Positions 32,017 to 40,881 are shown, counted from the first letter of the stretch. The stretch is DNA of 40,881 nt from an uncultured Anaerolineae bacterium (GCA_938022205.1 CALIEB010000023.1:1-40881); one strand, 5' to 3'. Made by a program: numbers and translations. Notes: generated from the sequence alone by a model not told the origin.

Positions 32017-34467
32017 CAAATCGACCGGATCAACGTCGATATAGACATCACGCGGCGGCTGGGGCAAGTGCCGCAGCACGTGCAGCGGGTCGGGGCTGCG
32101 CAGCAGTACTTGCCAGCGGTACTGCAGGTTGATGCGCCCAAAGAAGCACGGCACAGCTGCCATGACCTGCGTGTCGCCGAGTTGGTGCGTGCGAACTATT
32201 CCCCGCAGCTGTTCAGCGAGAGCTTCGGCGTGCCGCTGCACCTCGTAGGGGTGTGTGCCTTGACACAACAGGCGCACCAATCGCCGAAACGGTGGGTAGC
32301 CCATCTCGCGGCGCGCTTGTAACTCCTGTTGGTAAAAAAGGTCATAGTTGTGCTGGCTGGCGGCGAGAACGCTGACGTGGTTGGGCTGATAGGTCTGCAA
32401 GATGACGCGCCCGCCTAATACACTGCGCCCCGCTCGCCCTGCTACTTGCATCAAAAGCTGGAAGACGCGCTCTTGCGCGCGAAAGTCCGGCAGCGCAAGC
32501 CCCCAATCCGCATTGACCACGCCTACCAGCGTGACCAGCGGCAAGTCCAGTCCCTTCGCCACCATTTGCGTGCCAATCAACACGTCCGCCTCGTGGTTGG
32601 CAAAGCGCGCCAAAATAACTTCGTGGTCGTCGTGCTTGCTGGCAGTGTCGGCATCCCAACGCACCGAGCGCGCTTGTGGAAACTGTTTGAGCAGCTCTTC
32701 TTCGACCTGCTGCGTGCCTGCGCCGAAATACTTGATGCGCGTGCTGCCACAGTGGCGGCATGTCGTTGGCGGGTCAGCGATATAGCCGCAGTGGTGGCAG
32801 CGCATGGCTTCGCCTTGTCGATGGTAGGTCATGGGCGTGTCGCAGCGCGGGCAGGTGGTCACCGCGCCGCAGTCACGGCAAAACACATAGGTGGCTTGCC
32901 CGCGCCGATTGAGGAAAAGAATAGCTTGCTCGCCGCGCGCTAACGTGTCTGCCAGCGCGCTGTGCAGCAAACGGCTGAACATGTGCGTGTTGCCCTCGCG
33001 CAGCTCGGCGCGCATGTCAATGACCTGCACCGGCGGCATCTCCATCATCATCGCCTGACCGTGCAGCGGTTGATACTGCGAGCGCACGCCAATGCGCTGC
33101 GCTTGGCTTTGCACGCGCTGCTGATGTCCCAACACGCGGTTAGGCAAGTGCAAGTAGGTCAGCTCGCTGCGTTGCGCACGGTACATGACCTCTAAGTCGG
33201 GCGTAGCACTCCCTAAAATCAGCGTGGCATGATGGTAGCGTGCCAGCTGTTCTGCCACCGCGCGAGCGTGATAGTAGGGTGGTTGAATGGGCGGAGCTTG
33301 CTTGTAGCTGGGGTCATGCTCTTCGTCTAGCACAATCACGCCTAGCTCGGGCAACGGAGTAAACAATGCCGAGCGCGTGCCGACGATAACGCGCACCTCG
33401 CCCATGCGCGCGCGCTGCCACGTGTCGTAGCGTTCGCCTATGCTAAGACTGCTGTGGACAATCGCCACTTGCTGCGGGAAGCGCGCCGCGACGCGCTGCA
33501 CGGTCTGCGGCGTGAGGGCAATCTCAGGCACAAGAAAAAGCGCGCCCTTGCCTTGCGCCAGCGCGTGGGCGATAGCGTGTAAGTAAATTTCTGTTTTGCC
33601 GCTGCCTGTCACGCCGTGCAGCAAGAACAGCCCGCCCTTTTCAATACGTGCGGCGGCGTGCGCTTGTTCGGGCGTTAGCGGCGGCGCATGTGTGGGCGTG
33701 TAGTCGCGGTCCGCCAGTATGTCGCGGTACACAATGCGCTCGCTTAGCCCGACCACGCCCGCCGCTTCAAGTTTGAGCAGGTCAGCGCGGGCTGCGCCGG
33801 TTTCTGCGGATAGGGCGCGCCAAGCAAGCGGCTGCGCGGCGGCTTGCAGCGCGTCAACAATGCGCCGCTGCCTGAGTGAGAGCTGTCGCGCGTGCAGCTC
33901 CTCTTGCGTGAGCAGCAACGTCACCGTTTGCTCTGTTTTTGGGCGTACACCGCTGCGCGACAAGCGTGAAAATACGCGCACAACACCCGTCGCCTCTAAC
34001 TGCTTGAGTGCTTTGCGAAAGCCTTTACCAACTTCGCGCTCGAGGCGTGCCGTTGGTAGCGGGTTTTTGACGCGCAACGCGCTGACAATTGCCCACTCGC
34101 TTGCGTCGTCGGGGGCTGCACTGTCGTCTAACAGCTCGACGACGCGCTCGCTTTTGCCCGTCAGCGCGGGCGGCAGCCACAGCCAAACGCACAACCCAAT
34201 CGGCGCGTAGTAGGCATTGCTTATCCAGCGTGCTAGCGCGATTTGCGTGTGATTTAGCACGGGCTGCGCGTCTAGCACCGCCTGAATGGGTTTCGTTTCG
34301 GCGATGGGCGACGTGTCGTGGAGTGCCAGCACCACGCCCGCTTGTGCTGCCGTGCCGAACGCCACGCGCACCAACACTCCTTCTTGCACCACATTCGCTA
34401 GGTCAGGCGGCACGTGGTAATGGTAGGTGTGGTGGAGTGGGATGTTCAGCGCGACTTCAGCGAACAT
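32011..34467 (-). CDS. priA: Primosomal replication restart helicase PriA
   Basis: This 818-residue superfamily-2 helicase reloads the replicative helicase at stalled forks. It has an N-terminal DNA-binding region (VALNIPLHHTYHYHVPP at the start), Walker A GVTGSGKTEIYL (about 286-297), the DEEH box LDEEHDPSYKQ (about 378-388) and an eight-Cys zinc domain (CRDCG, CPRCD, CHHCG, CRHCG; about 525-575). The late helicase motifs GTQMVAKGLDLP and QVAGRAGRS are also present. The ATG at 34467 gives the family N-terminus and follows an AGG by seven bases; longer starts overlap the upstream peptidase gene. It begins one base after the M3 peptidase stop, so the two are likely co-transcribed. Confidence 0.97.
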   Translation of the reverse strand: MFAEVALNIPLHHTYHYHVPPDLANVVQEGVLVRVAFGTAAQAGVVLALHDTSPIAETKPIQAVLDAQPVLNHTQIALARWISNAYYAPIGLCVWLWLPPALTGKSERVVELLDDSAAPDDASEWAIVSALRVKNPLPTARLEREVGKGFRKALKQLEATGVVRVFSRLSRSGVRPKTEQTVTLLLTQEELHARQLSLRQRRIVDALQAAAQPLAWRALSAETGAARADLLKLEAAGVVGLSERIVYRDILADRDYTPTHAPPLTPEQAHAAARIEKGGLFLLHGVTGSGKTEIYLHAIAHALAQGKGALFLVPEIALTPQTVQRVAARFPQQVAIVHSSLSIGERYDTWQRARMGEVRVIVGTRSALFTPLPELGVIVLDEEHDPSYKQAPPIQPPYYHARAVAEQLARYHHATLILGSATPDLEVMYRAQRSELTYLHLPNRVLGHQQRVQSQAQRIGVRSQYQPLHGQAMMMEMPPVQVIDMRAELREGNTHMFSRLLHSALADTLARGEQAILFLNRRGQATYVFCRDCGAVTTCPRCDTPMTYHRQGEAMRCHHCGYIADPPTTCRHCGSTRIKYFGAGTQQVEEELLKQFPQARSVRWDADTASKHDDHEVILARFANHEADVLIGTQMVAKGLDLPLVTLVGVVNADWGLALPDFRAQERVFQLLMQVAGRAGRSVLGGRVILQTYQPNHVSVLAASQHNYDLFYQQELQARREMGYPPFRRLVRLLCQGTHPYEVQRHAEALAEQLRGIVRTHQLGDTQVMAAVPCFFGRINLQYRWQVLLRSPDPLHVLRHLPQPPRDVYIDVDPVDLL

Positions 34468-34468
34468 C

Positions 34469-36172
34469 TTATACCTGTTCGAGCTGAGCGATAGCGGTCT
34501 CAATCGCTTCGGTCATGCGCCCTAGCGTGTCCACGTCAAACGCTAGCTTTGCGCCCGCCGTGCTAAACAGCTGGGGCAATGTGACGGTGTTGCCTAACGC
34601 TAACGCCTCGAGGTACTGCTCGAGGGCGCGAGCTTGGTCGCGTTGGGCGTTTACCCACACCTGCGCCGCGCCTAGCTGGGCGATGCCGTATTCGATGTAG
34701 TAAAGCGGCACGGTGAAGATGTGCAGCTTGCGATGCCAGCCTGTCGCCACCCAATCCTCGATGCCCCTGTAGTCTACGCCGCGCTTGAAGCGATGCCAAA
34801 GCTCTGTCCACGCCGCGTCGCAGTTGGCAGGGTCTTCGGCATCTGTGCCGTGCGTGTACGCCCACTGCTGAAAGCTGTCGACCACCGCCATGTACGCCCA
34901 AAAGATGAGCATGTTCTCGAGGTGTTCGATGCTGGCGCGTGCTGCCTCTTGCGGCGTGTAAAAGCCGCCGCGTTCGCGCGTAAGATACGGCTGCGCCAAA
35001 AGTTCCATGCTCATCGATGCTACTTCGCAGAACTCAATGGGCGCGTGCTGCTGCAGCGGATAGCGATAGCCCATGCTCAAGAAGGCGTGAAAGGCGTGAC
35101 CGCCCTCGTGCAGCATCGTTTGTACGTCATCATGCAGACCAACAGCGTTCATGAAAATAAATGGGCGTTCGACATGCGGGTAGGTCATCTGATAGCCGCC
35201 CGGTGCTTTACCTACGCGGTTCTCAAGGTCAAGGTAGTTTTCGTGGCGCATGATATCGAACAGCTTGCCGAGTTCGGGGGAAACCGCGTGGAAAATGCGC
35301 GCCGAACCTTCCTCTAGCTCCGCGCCCGTCGTGAAGGGCTTCAGCGGCTCGCGCCCGTGCGCGTCGACGTAGACATCCCACTGCTTGAGCGTCTCCACAC
35401 CCAACGCTGCTTTGCGCTTGGCGTTGAGCCGCTCGACAGCAGGCACGATAACTTGCGCAATAGCCTCGTGAAACTGTGTGACATCCTGTGGCGTGTAGTC
35501 AAACCGCCCAAGTTCATCCCAGCGATAAGCGTAATAGTTGGGATAACCCGCGTTCTTGGCGACCTGCTGGCGCGTGCGGAACATCTCTACCCATAGCGCA
35601 TTGAGGCGATCGCGGTCTTGCAAGCGACGCGCATGCACAGCACGGAACGCTCGCTCGCGGGTCGCGCGGTCGGTGTCGTGCTGCAAGACGTGCATCTGCG
35701 CGAGCGTTTTGCTCTCGCCTTCCCAATCGACGCTTTGCGTGCTAATAATCTCGTCGTAGGTGTTGCCAAGCTCTTGCAGTTTGGTGATAAGCGGCAAGTT
35801 TTCCACGCGAAACATCTCAATTTCTTTGCGCATCACCCGCAGCGGCACGTCGTAGTTTTGCGGTGTCAGCCCGCTTTCGACCAATTTCTTGCGCAGCGCG
35901 TTGTTTGCTTCCATGAGCGGCGGCTGCACGTTTTGGATGGCGTTGAGGAAACGCTGCTTGGCGCGCTCGTCGCGGGTGTCTAACGTCGTGTCCACGTAGA
36001 TGCGCGACAAGGCTTCTTCGGCGATGCGTTCGAACGCGCCCCATGCGTCCATGAAGTCGGTCAGCGTGTCGGCATTGAGAGGGAAGTCAAGCAGAGCTTG
36101 CACGTGCGGCTGGTAATCTTCCCACCCCCAATCGAGCATCTCCAACGACGTAGGCGGCAGTTTGGCTGTCAT
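34469..36172 (-). CDS. M3 family oligoendopeptidase (PepF-like)
   Basis: This 567-residue cytosolic zinc peptidase degrades short peptides. The zinc motif HEGGH lies at about 353-357 in MLHEGGHAFHAFLSM, with the third ligand Glu in EFCEVASMSMELL about 25 residues later. The helical N-terminal lid and the C-terminal domain are complete, with length normal for PepF-like enzymes. AAAGGA precedes the ATG by eleven bases. It is the first gene of a two-gene operon with priA, an unusual but functionally unlinked pairing. The -10 box of its promoter overlaps the -10 of the divergent gene. Confidence 0.94.
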   Translation of the reverse strand: MTAKLPPTSLEMLDWGWEDYQPHVQALLDFPLNADTLTDFMDAWGAFERIAEEALSRIYVDTTLDTRDERAKQRFLNAIQNVQPPLMEANNALRKKLVESGLTPQNYDVPLRVMRKEIEMFRVENLPLITKLQELGNTYDEIISTQSVDWEGESKTLAQMHVLQHDTDRATRERAFRAVHARRLQDRDRLNALWVEMFRTRQQVAKNAGYPNYYAYRWDELGRFDYTPQDVTQFHEAIAQVIVPAVERLNAKRKAALGVETLKQWDVYVDAHGREPLKPFTTGAELEEGSARIFHAVSPELGKLFDIMRHENYLDLENRVGKAPGGYQMTYPHVERPFIFMNAVGLHDDVQTMLHEGGHAFHAFLSMGYRYPLQQHAPIEFCEVASMSMELLAQPYLTRERGGFYTPQEAARASIEHLENMLIFWAYMAVVDSFQQWAYTHGTDAEDPANCDAAWTELWHRFKRGVDYRGIEDWVATGWHRKLHIFTVPLYYIEYGIAQLGAAQVWVNAQRDQARALEQYLEALALGNTVTLPQLFSTAGAKLAFDVDTLGRMTEAIETAIAQLEQV

Positions 36173-36186
36173 CGTAAAACTATCCT

Positions 36187-36216
36187 TTGTGTGCTATGGG
36201 TGTGCGGTTTATTATA
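36187..36216. promoter_or_regulatory. Overlapping divergent promoters
   Basis: Plus strand: TTGTGT (36187-36192) and TATTAT (36210-36215) with a 17-base spacer, for the 36251 gene. Minus strand: a perfect TATAAT (36216-36211) for the M3 peptidase, with no clear -35. The two -10 boxes lie on the same seven base pairs, so RNA polymerase probably cannot open both at once. Confidence 0.6.
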
Positions 36217-36250
36217 ACGCAGGTATCAACTGCTTAGATAGGCATAGTGC

Positions 36251-37468
36251 ATGGGCTTAAAATCAACGTCGCGCCTTATGTGGGCTTGGGCAGCCGCGCT
36301 GCTGCTAGTCGTCACCGTGCTTTACGTGCCGCTTGTGCGCGAGCAGCTTGCTGTTTCGGGTGACTTTCACTATCACACCGAACAGGCGCAGCTCTTTTTA
36401 GAAGGCGGCATGGACGCGGTGCGTGTGTCGCACTTTCTCTATTTCTTGCCGATTGCACTGCTGGCGCAGCTGACAGGGCTGCCACTGGGCGAGGCTGCCG
36501 TGTTGGTCGGAACAGGCTATTACGCCCTGACCGCGCTGGTCGTGTGGGGAGTGCTGCTGGCGGCGTTGGGCAACAAAGCGACGTGGTGGCAACACGCGCT
36601 CATCTTCGGCACGGCAGTGCTGTTTACCAGCGTGTCACCGCTCGCGCTGTCGCCGTTTAGCTCGCGCGAAGTGCTGCTTTGGCAAGGGTACTTTTCGCCC
36701 TCATCTCATCACAACCCGACGACGACCGCCGTGCGCCCGTTCACTGTGCTAACGCTTATGGCAGGGCTGCTGGTGTTCGGGCATGTGCCGCAGTCGCAGC
36801 GTGCGCGTGTGTTGCAGGGGCTAGGTGTCGCGCTTTTAGTCGCCGCGTCGATTGCCGCCAAACCTAATTGGATGCTGGTTTTCCTGCCCGCGCTGGTTGC
36901 TTACGCGCTCTGGCACATCGTGCGCAAACAGCCCGTGCGCGTGTGGCTGCTCGTCTTCGCTTTCGTGCTGCCTACGCTCGCAATGCTGTTCTGGCAGTAC
37001 ACGTTTATGTTTGGCAAAGGCTTTACGACCAGCAATGTCATTGCGCCCTTTAAGGTGATGCTCTACTACACGTTGTCGTATCGTCTTCTCGCTCTTGCGC
37101 TGCTGGGGTCGCTTGCCTTTCCGCTGGCGACCCTGCTGCTCTATCCGCGTTGGCTGCGTGCGTCGCAGCTGTGGCTGTTGTCATGGTTGACGCTGGCGGT
37201 GTCGCTTGCACAAGCCTACTTGCTGGCGCAGGAAGAACGCTTCTTCGGCGATGGCAATTGGACGTGGGGCGCGCATTTGGCGGTGTTCGCACTGTTTGTT
37301 GTTGCGACCGCGCTGCTGATACGCGAGACGCGCCAGCACCCGCCGCAAACGCGGGCAGCGCACGCGCGCCTCGTGTTGGTCTTAGGGGTGTTGGTGGCGC
37401 ACTGTGTGGTTGGCGTGGCGTGGTACTTGGCTAACATCATTTGTCCTGTGGGGAAGCTATGCGCCTAA
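36251..37468 (+). CDS. Multi-pass membrane protein, HNPTT family (copy 2)
   Basis: This 405-residue protein has about ten membrane segments and no name I can give. It shares several motifs with the 246-1421 protein: D38-F-H-Y-H in the first loop, GYF followed by HNPTT (154-158) and RPF, AKP (203-205) followed by a LPAL helix, and a late GNWTWGAH. The spacing of these blocks agrees closely. The identity outside them is low, so the two are divergent paralogues. The fold suggests a GT-C type enzyme, by inference only. The ribosome site is weak. The gene stands alone, with its own promoter and terminator. Confidence 0.8.
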   Translation: MGLKSTSRLMWAWAAALLLVVTVLYVPLVREQLAVSGDFHYHTEQAQLFLEGGMDAVRVSHFLYFLPIALLAQLTGLPLGEAAVLVGTGYYALTALVVWGVLLAALGNKATWWQHALIFGTAVLFTSVSPLALSPFSSREVLLWQGYFSPSSHHNPTTTAVRPFTVLTLMAGLLVFGHVPQSQRARVLQGLGVALLVAASIAAKPNWMLVFLPALVAYALWHIVRKQPVRVWLLVFAFVLPTLAMLFWQYTFMFGKGFTTSNVIAPFKVMLYYTLSYRLLALALLGSLAFPLATLLLYPRWLRASQLWLLSWLTLAVSLAQAYLLAQEERFFGDGNWTWGAHLAVFALFVVATALLIRETRQHPPQTRAAHARLVLVLGVLVAHCVVGVAWYLANIICPVGKLCA

Positions 37469-37492
37469 ACGCCTGCATGGCGCGGCGTTTTT
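37467..37492 (+). terminator. Terminator of the 36251 gene
   Basis: AAACGCC (37467-37473) and GGCGTTT (37484-37490) form a seven-pair stem, followed by a T run to 37492. The stem begins within the stop codon. Confidence 0.8.
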
Positions 37493-37539
37493 GTGTACAA
37501 TGACAGCAGCGTCTTACAAAATGGTTTGTCTGAGGATCT

Positions 37540-39660
37540 ATGGCGTTTGAACTTGAAGCATTGGTAGGGCATGTCTATGTGGTGGGCGGCAAGGTCATCA
37601 AGACCAATCCCCCCGGCGCACTCTGCGAAGTTGCGCCACGCAAGTGCGCGCGTGGGCGCGAAGCCGACACCTTTTTCGTGCTTGTCTTGCCTTCAGGTAA
37701 CCCCGCGCCTGTGAGCTTTTACGAGCAGATGGCGATGCTGGCGGCGGAGCGTTACTTCGCTATCAGCGGTAGCGTGAGCGCAGCCCTCAAAGAGATGTTG
37801 ACCGCTGTCAACAACAGTCTCTATGAACACAACGTAAGCGGGCGCAAGCCCTACGAGACCAACATCATTTGTGCAGTGCTGCGTGGCAGTGAGCTGACGA
37901 TTGCGCGCGTGGGCGCATGTGCGGCGGTGCTGCGTCACAGTGGGCTAACCCTCACCTATCCAGAAAATCTCAGCGACGAAGACGCGCTCTATCAGCCGCC
38001 GCTGGGGGTGCGCCCCATCCCAGAAGTGCTGCTCAAACGCTACAGTGTCGACAGCGGCACGCGCTTTGTGCTGGTCGATGCCAGCGTGGCGGAGCTTAAG
38101 CCTGAGGCGTTGACGCAGGCATTGGTCGCCAGCAACATTGAGCAGGTGCTGGAAGAGTACAAGCTCATCGCGCTTGGTCAAACGCAGGCAATGGTTGTGG
38201 AGCTGGTGCGGTCTGAGGTGACGGCAAGCGTGCCTGTCGTGGCGGGCGACAGCAGCAAGACCATTGTGGCGGAGCTGGCGACCTTGCGCGCCCAGATGTC
38301 CCAGCCTGCGGCGGTAGACGAGGGCGAACCGCTGCCTAAGCCCAGCAAACGCCCGCGCGTGAACCCGATTGCGGCGGTGTTGGCGGCGGTGTTGCGTGCC
38401 TTTGGGCGCGTGTTCACCGGCATGGGGCGGCTGATTGCGCGGCTGTTCGGGCAAAACATGGACAGTCCGAAGGTGCGCTATTCGACGGGCTTTTTGACGA
38501 CGGCGATTTTTGCGCTGCCGCTGATGGTCGTGCTGGTCGTTGTGCTGTCGTGGGTGGCGGGCATCGGCGAGACGCGCTTTGAGGAATGTGTGCGCCAAGC
38601 TCTTGAGGCGGGTAACCTTGCGCGCAGCCTCGACAGCAGCAATCCCAACAGCATTTTGGCGGCGTGGGAAGCTACGCTGCTGAAGAGCGCAGAGTGCGAA
38701 GAGCTGCGCCCTAACGACCCCTCACTCAGTGCGTTGCGACGCGAGGGCTTGGGTGTGATTGACCGCCTGCGCAATATCGAACGGCGCGCCCTGCAGCCGC
38801 TGGCGACCATCCCCAACAGCAACCTCACCAGCCTTGTGTTGCGCGGGCTAGATTTATACGCGCTGGACAAAGCCACCAGCCTTGTTTACCGCTTTCAGAT
38901 TGGCGCGGACGGCAAGAGTTTGGCAGGCACACCGCAGCCGCTGGTGAACATGCGGCGCGGCGCAAGCGTCGACGGCTTGCAGCTTGGCACGCTGATTGAC
39001 ATTGCCTTCGATGACCAGCTCAACGTGATTGCTGCGCTTGACCGGGGCGGTGTGTTGGTGCGCTGTCCGCCGCGCTTTGTCATGCAATGCGAGGCACAGC
39101 GTGTGCTTGCCAGCGAAACGTGGCAAAATCCCATTGCTATCACGATTTGGCAAGGCACGCTTTACGTCCTAGACACGGTAGGTAACCAGCTTTGGCGTTA
39201 TCAAGCCTCCGGCGGCAACTACGCTAGCGTGCCGACCGAGTATTTTGTCGGTTCGGTGCGTCCTGATTTAAGCCTTGCGGTAGATTTTGCCATCAGCACC
39301 GCGGGTAACACGCGCGGCTCGGTGTACACGCTGTTTAGCAACGGCGTGATGATGCGCCACTTTGGCAGCGAGCCGCAACCCTTCGCGTTTGCGGGTTTTC
39401 CTGAAGGGCAAAATTTAGCCCAGACCAGCGTCAACGGCATGTTCCTCAACGACAGCCCGATTGACACGGCGTTCTACATTATCAGCCCCGCCGCGCGCAC
39501 CATCTACGAGACGAGCATCGCGGGGTCGTTTATTGCTAGCTACCGCGTGTTTGAAGAGGAGATTTTCAGTGCGCTAAACGCCATTGCCGTCGAGCCGGCG
39601 CAGCAGCTGATGTACGTGGCGGCGGGCGACAGTTTGTACGTGCTGTCCAAAAGCCGCTAG
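37540..39660 (+). CDS. Degenerate PP2C-like / transmembrane / propeller-like protein
   Basis: This 706-residue protein has three parts. Residues about 1-235 resemble a PP2C-type phosphatase, with a helix AVNNSLYEHN and the strand pair ending ARVGACAAVLRHSG. The usual metal-binding Asp residues of the DGxG and GDS motifs are missing (VGACAAV stands where GDSRA is expected), so it is probably a pseudoenzyme. A basic linker leads to a membrane segment at about 319-341. The outer part (about 342-706) has repeated hydrophobic-strand units such as LYVLDTVGNQLWRY and ends with LYVLSKSR, suggesting an NHL/SMP-like beta propeller. A TACAAT -10 candidate lies at 37496-37501. It is followed by a secreted SH3-domain protein; the two are probably functionally linked. 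Confidence 0.7.
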   Translation: MAFELEALVGHVYVVGGKVIKTNPPGALCEVAPRKCARGREADTFFVLVLPSGNPAPVSFYEQMAMLAAERYFAISGSVSAALKEMLTAVNNSLYEHNVSGRKPYETNIICAVLRGSELTIARVGACAAVLRHSGLTLTYPENLSDEDALYQPPLGVRPIPEVLLKRYSVDSGTRFVLVDASVAELKPEALTQALVASNIEQVLEEYKLIALGQTQAMVVELVRSEVTASVPVVAGDSSKTIVAELATLRAQMSQPAAVDEGEPLPKPSKRPRVNPIAAVLAAVLRAFGRVFTGMGRLIARLFGQNMDSPKVRYSTGFLTTAIFALPLMVVLVVVLSWVAGIGETRFEECVRQALEAGNLARSLDSSNPNSILAAWEATLLKSAECEELRPNDPSLSALRREGLGVIDRLRNIERRALQPLATIPNSNLTSLVLRGLDLYALDKATSLVYRFQIGADGKSLAGTPQPLVNMRRGASVDGLQLGTLIDIAFDDQLNVIAALDRGGVLVRCPPRFVMQCEAQRVLASETWQNPIAITIWQGTLYVLDTVGNQLWRYQASGGNYASVPTEYFVGSVRPDLSLAVDFAISTAGNTRGSVYTLFSNGVMMRHFGSEPQPFAFAGFPEGQNLAQTSVNGMFLNDSPIDTAFYIISPAARTIYETSIAGSFIASYRVFEEEIFSALNAIAVEPAQQLMYVAAGDSLYVLSKSR

Positions 39661-39695
39661 CGGGCTGCTGTCGCTTCCTTATTTCCAACTAATCG

Positions 39696-39740
39696 TTAGC
39701 CTAGTGCCTATTTGGCGTAGGCTTAGTTTAAGTTTTTTGA
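39696..39740 (+). terminator. Possible terminator after the PP2C-like gene
   Basis: AGCCTA (39698-39703) and TAGGCT (39718-39723), with an inner GCC/GGC, form a hairpin. The T run (39733-39738) begins about ten bases after it, so the structure is weaker than others in the window. Confidence 0.5.
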
Positions 39741-39812
39741 TTTTCTTGGCATAAGTTAACGTTTTCTTGACAAAAAGGTCGCTCTCGGGCAAGCACAAAA
39801 AAAAGATTGCAA

Positions 39813-39818
39813 TATACT
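39813..39818 (+). promoter_or_regulatory. Candidate -10 for the SH3 gene
   Basis: TATACT lies 39 bases before the start codon. No -35 is found at the right distance; a TTGACA at 39767 is about 40 bases away, which is too far for one promoter. The surrounding region is unusually AT-rich. Confidence 0.4.
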
Positions 39819-39856
39819 ACATCGTAACATCGTAGGCATTTATCGAGGAATATTCT

Positions 39857-40881
39857 ATGCGGTTTTTTAAATACGCATTGCTGTTCATTACACTTTCATT
39901 TAGCAGCCTGCTCAACGCACAGCAGGCATGCAGTGCGCTAGTTACCCGTGCGTTGACGGCCATTGCTGACAATTGCGACGCGCTCGACCGCAACAGCGTT
40001 TGCTATGGTTACAACCTTGTGCAAGCGGAGTTTACCCAAGAGGTCGCCCAAGATTTTTTTGTCAAGCCTGCCGACCGCGCGTTCATCGCCAACCTTGTTA
40101 AGCTGCAGACGGCAGGGCTGGACACCGCTAGCGACCATTGGGGTGTGGCGGTCATGAGCTTGCAAGCCAACGTGCCGGATTCTTTGCCCGGTCAAGCCGT
40201 GACGTTTATTCTGATGGGCGAGACCGAGCTAGAAAACGCTGTTATGCCCGAAGAGGCGTTTACGCCTGCGTCGCCCGTTAGCGTCACCCTTGCTAGTGAT
40301 GCGACGCTGCGCAGCGCGCCTAGCAATGCCGCCAACAGCATCGCCAGCGCGCCCGCAGGCGCATTGCTTGAAGCGGACGGCTTGAGTGCGGACGGCGCGT
40401 GGGTGCGCGTGACGTTTGGCGAGGTCTTTGGCTGGGTGCTGCAAAATGCACTGGCGGATGCTGCGCCGCTGGCGGGGTTACCCACGCTAGACGGCACGCA
40501 GCGCATGCCTATGCAAGCCTTCTACTTGCGCAACGGCATTGGGCAGCCCGAATGCGCCGAAGCTAGCGACGTGCTGATGGTGCAGGGTCCCAAGAACGTG
40601 CGCATTGACCTGACTGTCAACGGCGCGCAGGTTAACTTAGGGTCAACGGTGCTGTTTCGCGTGCTGCCGCCCGGTGACTTGATGGAGGTCATCGTGATAG
40701 ACGGCGACATCATCGTTAAGCAGGGCGAAGACGACCCTGAGCCTAAGCATGTTTTCGCTGGGCAGCGCAGCGTGGTGTGTCTTGCGCCGCCGGACAACTT
40801 GGGCGTGGACGGCGAAAGCAACGACCGCCTCGTCAACTGCGCGTGGTCGGACCCTGAAGACGTGCCGCGAGACGAGCTTTT
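39857..40881 (+). CDS. Secreted SH3-domain protein (3' end outside window)
   Basis: The open frame runs from ATG 39857 to the window edge, at least 341 residues. A signal sequence (about 4-21, ending LLNAQ) is followed by a conserved Cys-containing segment with CSALVTRALTAIADNCD and SVCYGYNLVQAEF. An SH3b domain follows (about 138-198, with TLRSAPSNAAN, WVRVTFGEVFGWV). A further beta-rich region (about 240-300, with VRIDLTVNGAQVNLGSTVLF) resembles FecR-like domains, but I am not certain of that. GAGGAA lies near the start. It probably acts outside the membrane, perhaps binding the cell envelope. It follows the PP2C-like membrane protein by 196 bases, and I infer that the two work together. 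Confidence 0.8.
   Translation, partial: MRFFKYALLFITLSFSSLLNAQQACSALVTRALTAIADNCDALDRNSVCYGYNLVQAEFTQEVAQDFFVKPADRAFIANLVKLQTAGLDTASDHWGVAVMSLQANVPDSLPGQAVTFILMGETELENAVMPEEAFTPASPVSVTLASDATLRSAPSNAANSIASAPAGALLEADGLSADGAWVRVTFGEVFGWVLQNALADAAPLAGLPTLDGTQRMPMQAFYLRNGIGQPECAEASDVLMVQGPKNVRIDLTVNGAQVNLGSTVLFRVLPPGDLMEVIVIDGDIIVKQGEDDPEPKHVFAGQRSVVCLAPPDNLGVDGESNDRLVNCAWSDPEDVPRDEL

Noticed and set aside
39767..39818. TTGACA at 39767 as -35 of the TATACT at 39813
   Set aside because: The boxes are about 40 bases apart, more than twice the usual distance.

Overview
The window looks like a chromosomal segment of a Chloroflexota bacterium, probably an Anaerolineae-like lineage. Three things point there: an FMN riboswitch upstream of a RibXY-type ABC transporter (an arrangement described from Chloroflexus), a PP2C-like membrane protein followed by a secreted SH3-domain protein, and several large GT-C-like membrane proteins. 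This assignment is inference from gene content; no marker-gene comparison was possible. Coding density is high, promoters are sigma70-like (several with TG-extended -10 boxes), and intrinsic terminators are easy to see. I saw no prophage, insertion sequence, CRISPR array or recognisable defence locus.

Layout. The window opens inside a 5S rRNA gene (1-107), followed by a membrane protein (246-1421). A minus-strand operon (5030 to 1422) encodes an LLM flavin-type oxidoreductase, a tiny membrane protein, an M20 dipeptidase and an SbtA-like bicarbonate permease. A plus-strand operon (5199-10120) encodes an S41 protease, a P1-family self-processing hydrolase and a GT-C-like membrane protein, followed by a PhoB/PhoR-like two-component pair (10199-12421). 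At 12431-15467 an FMN riboswitch with its own promoter and a terminator controls a three-gene ABC importer, very probably for riboflavin. A minus-strand operon (18787 to 15457) follows: GT-C-like protein, M20 hydrolase and a small zinc ribbon. Then come rpsT, another GT-C-like protein (19503-20978) and a TPR protein.

The centre is transport. A UgpBAE-like carbohydrate or glycerol-phosphate importer without an ATPase gene (22301-25939) is followed by a complete branched-chain amino-acid type importer livKHMGF (26102-30827). Both have a hairpin terminator just after the binding-protein gene, which should make the binding protein more abundant than the permeases. A csp gene, a tRNA-Val(CAC) with its own promoter and terminator, an orphan 133-residue protein, priA and a PepF-like M3 peptidase follow. 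The right end (36251-40881) holds a second copy of the membrane-protein family seen at the left end, the degenerate-PP2C/transmembrane/propeller protein, and a secreted SH3 protein cut by the window edge.

Together the five peptidases or hydrolases (M20, S41, P1, M20, M3), the Liv importer and the riboflavin importer suggest a scavenging heterotroph. The least understood parts are the HNPTT membrane-protein family, the PP2C-like/SH3 pair, and a marked excess of the palindrome GCTAGC across the window.
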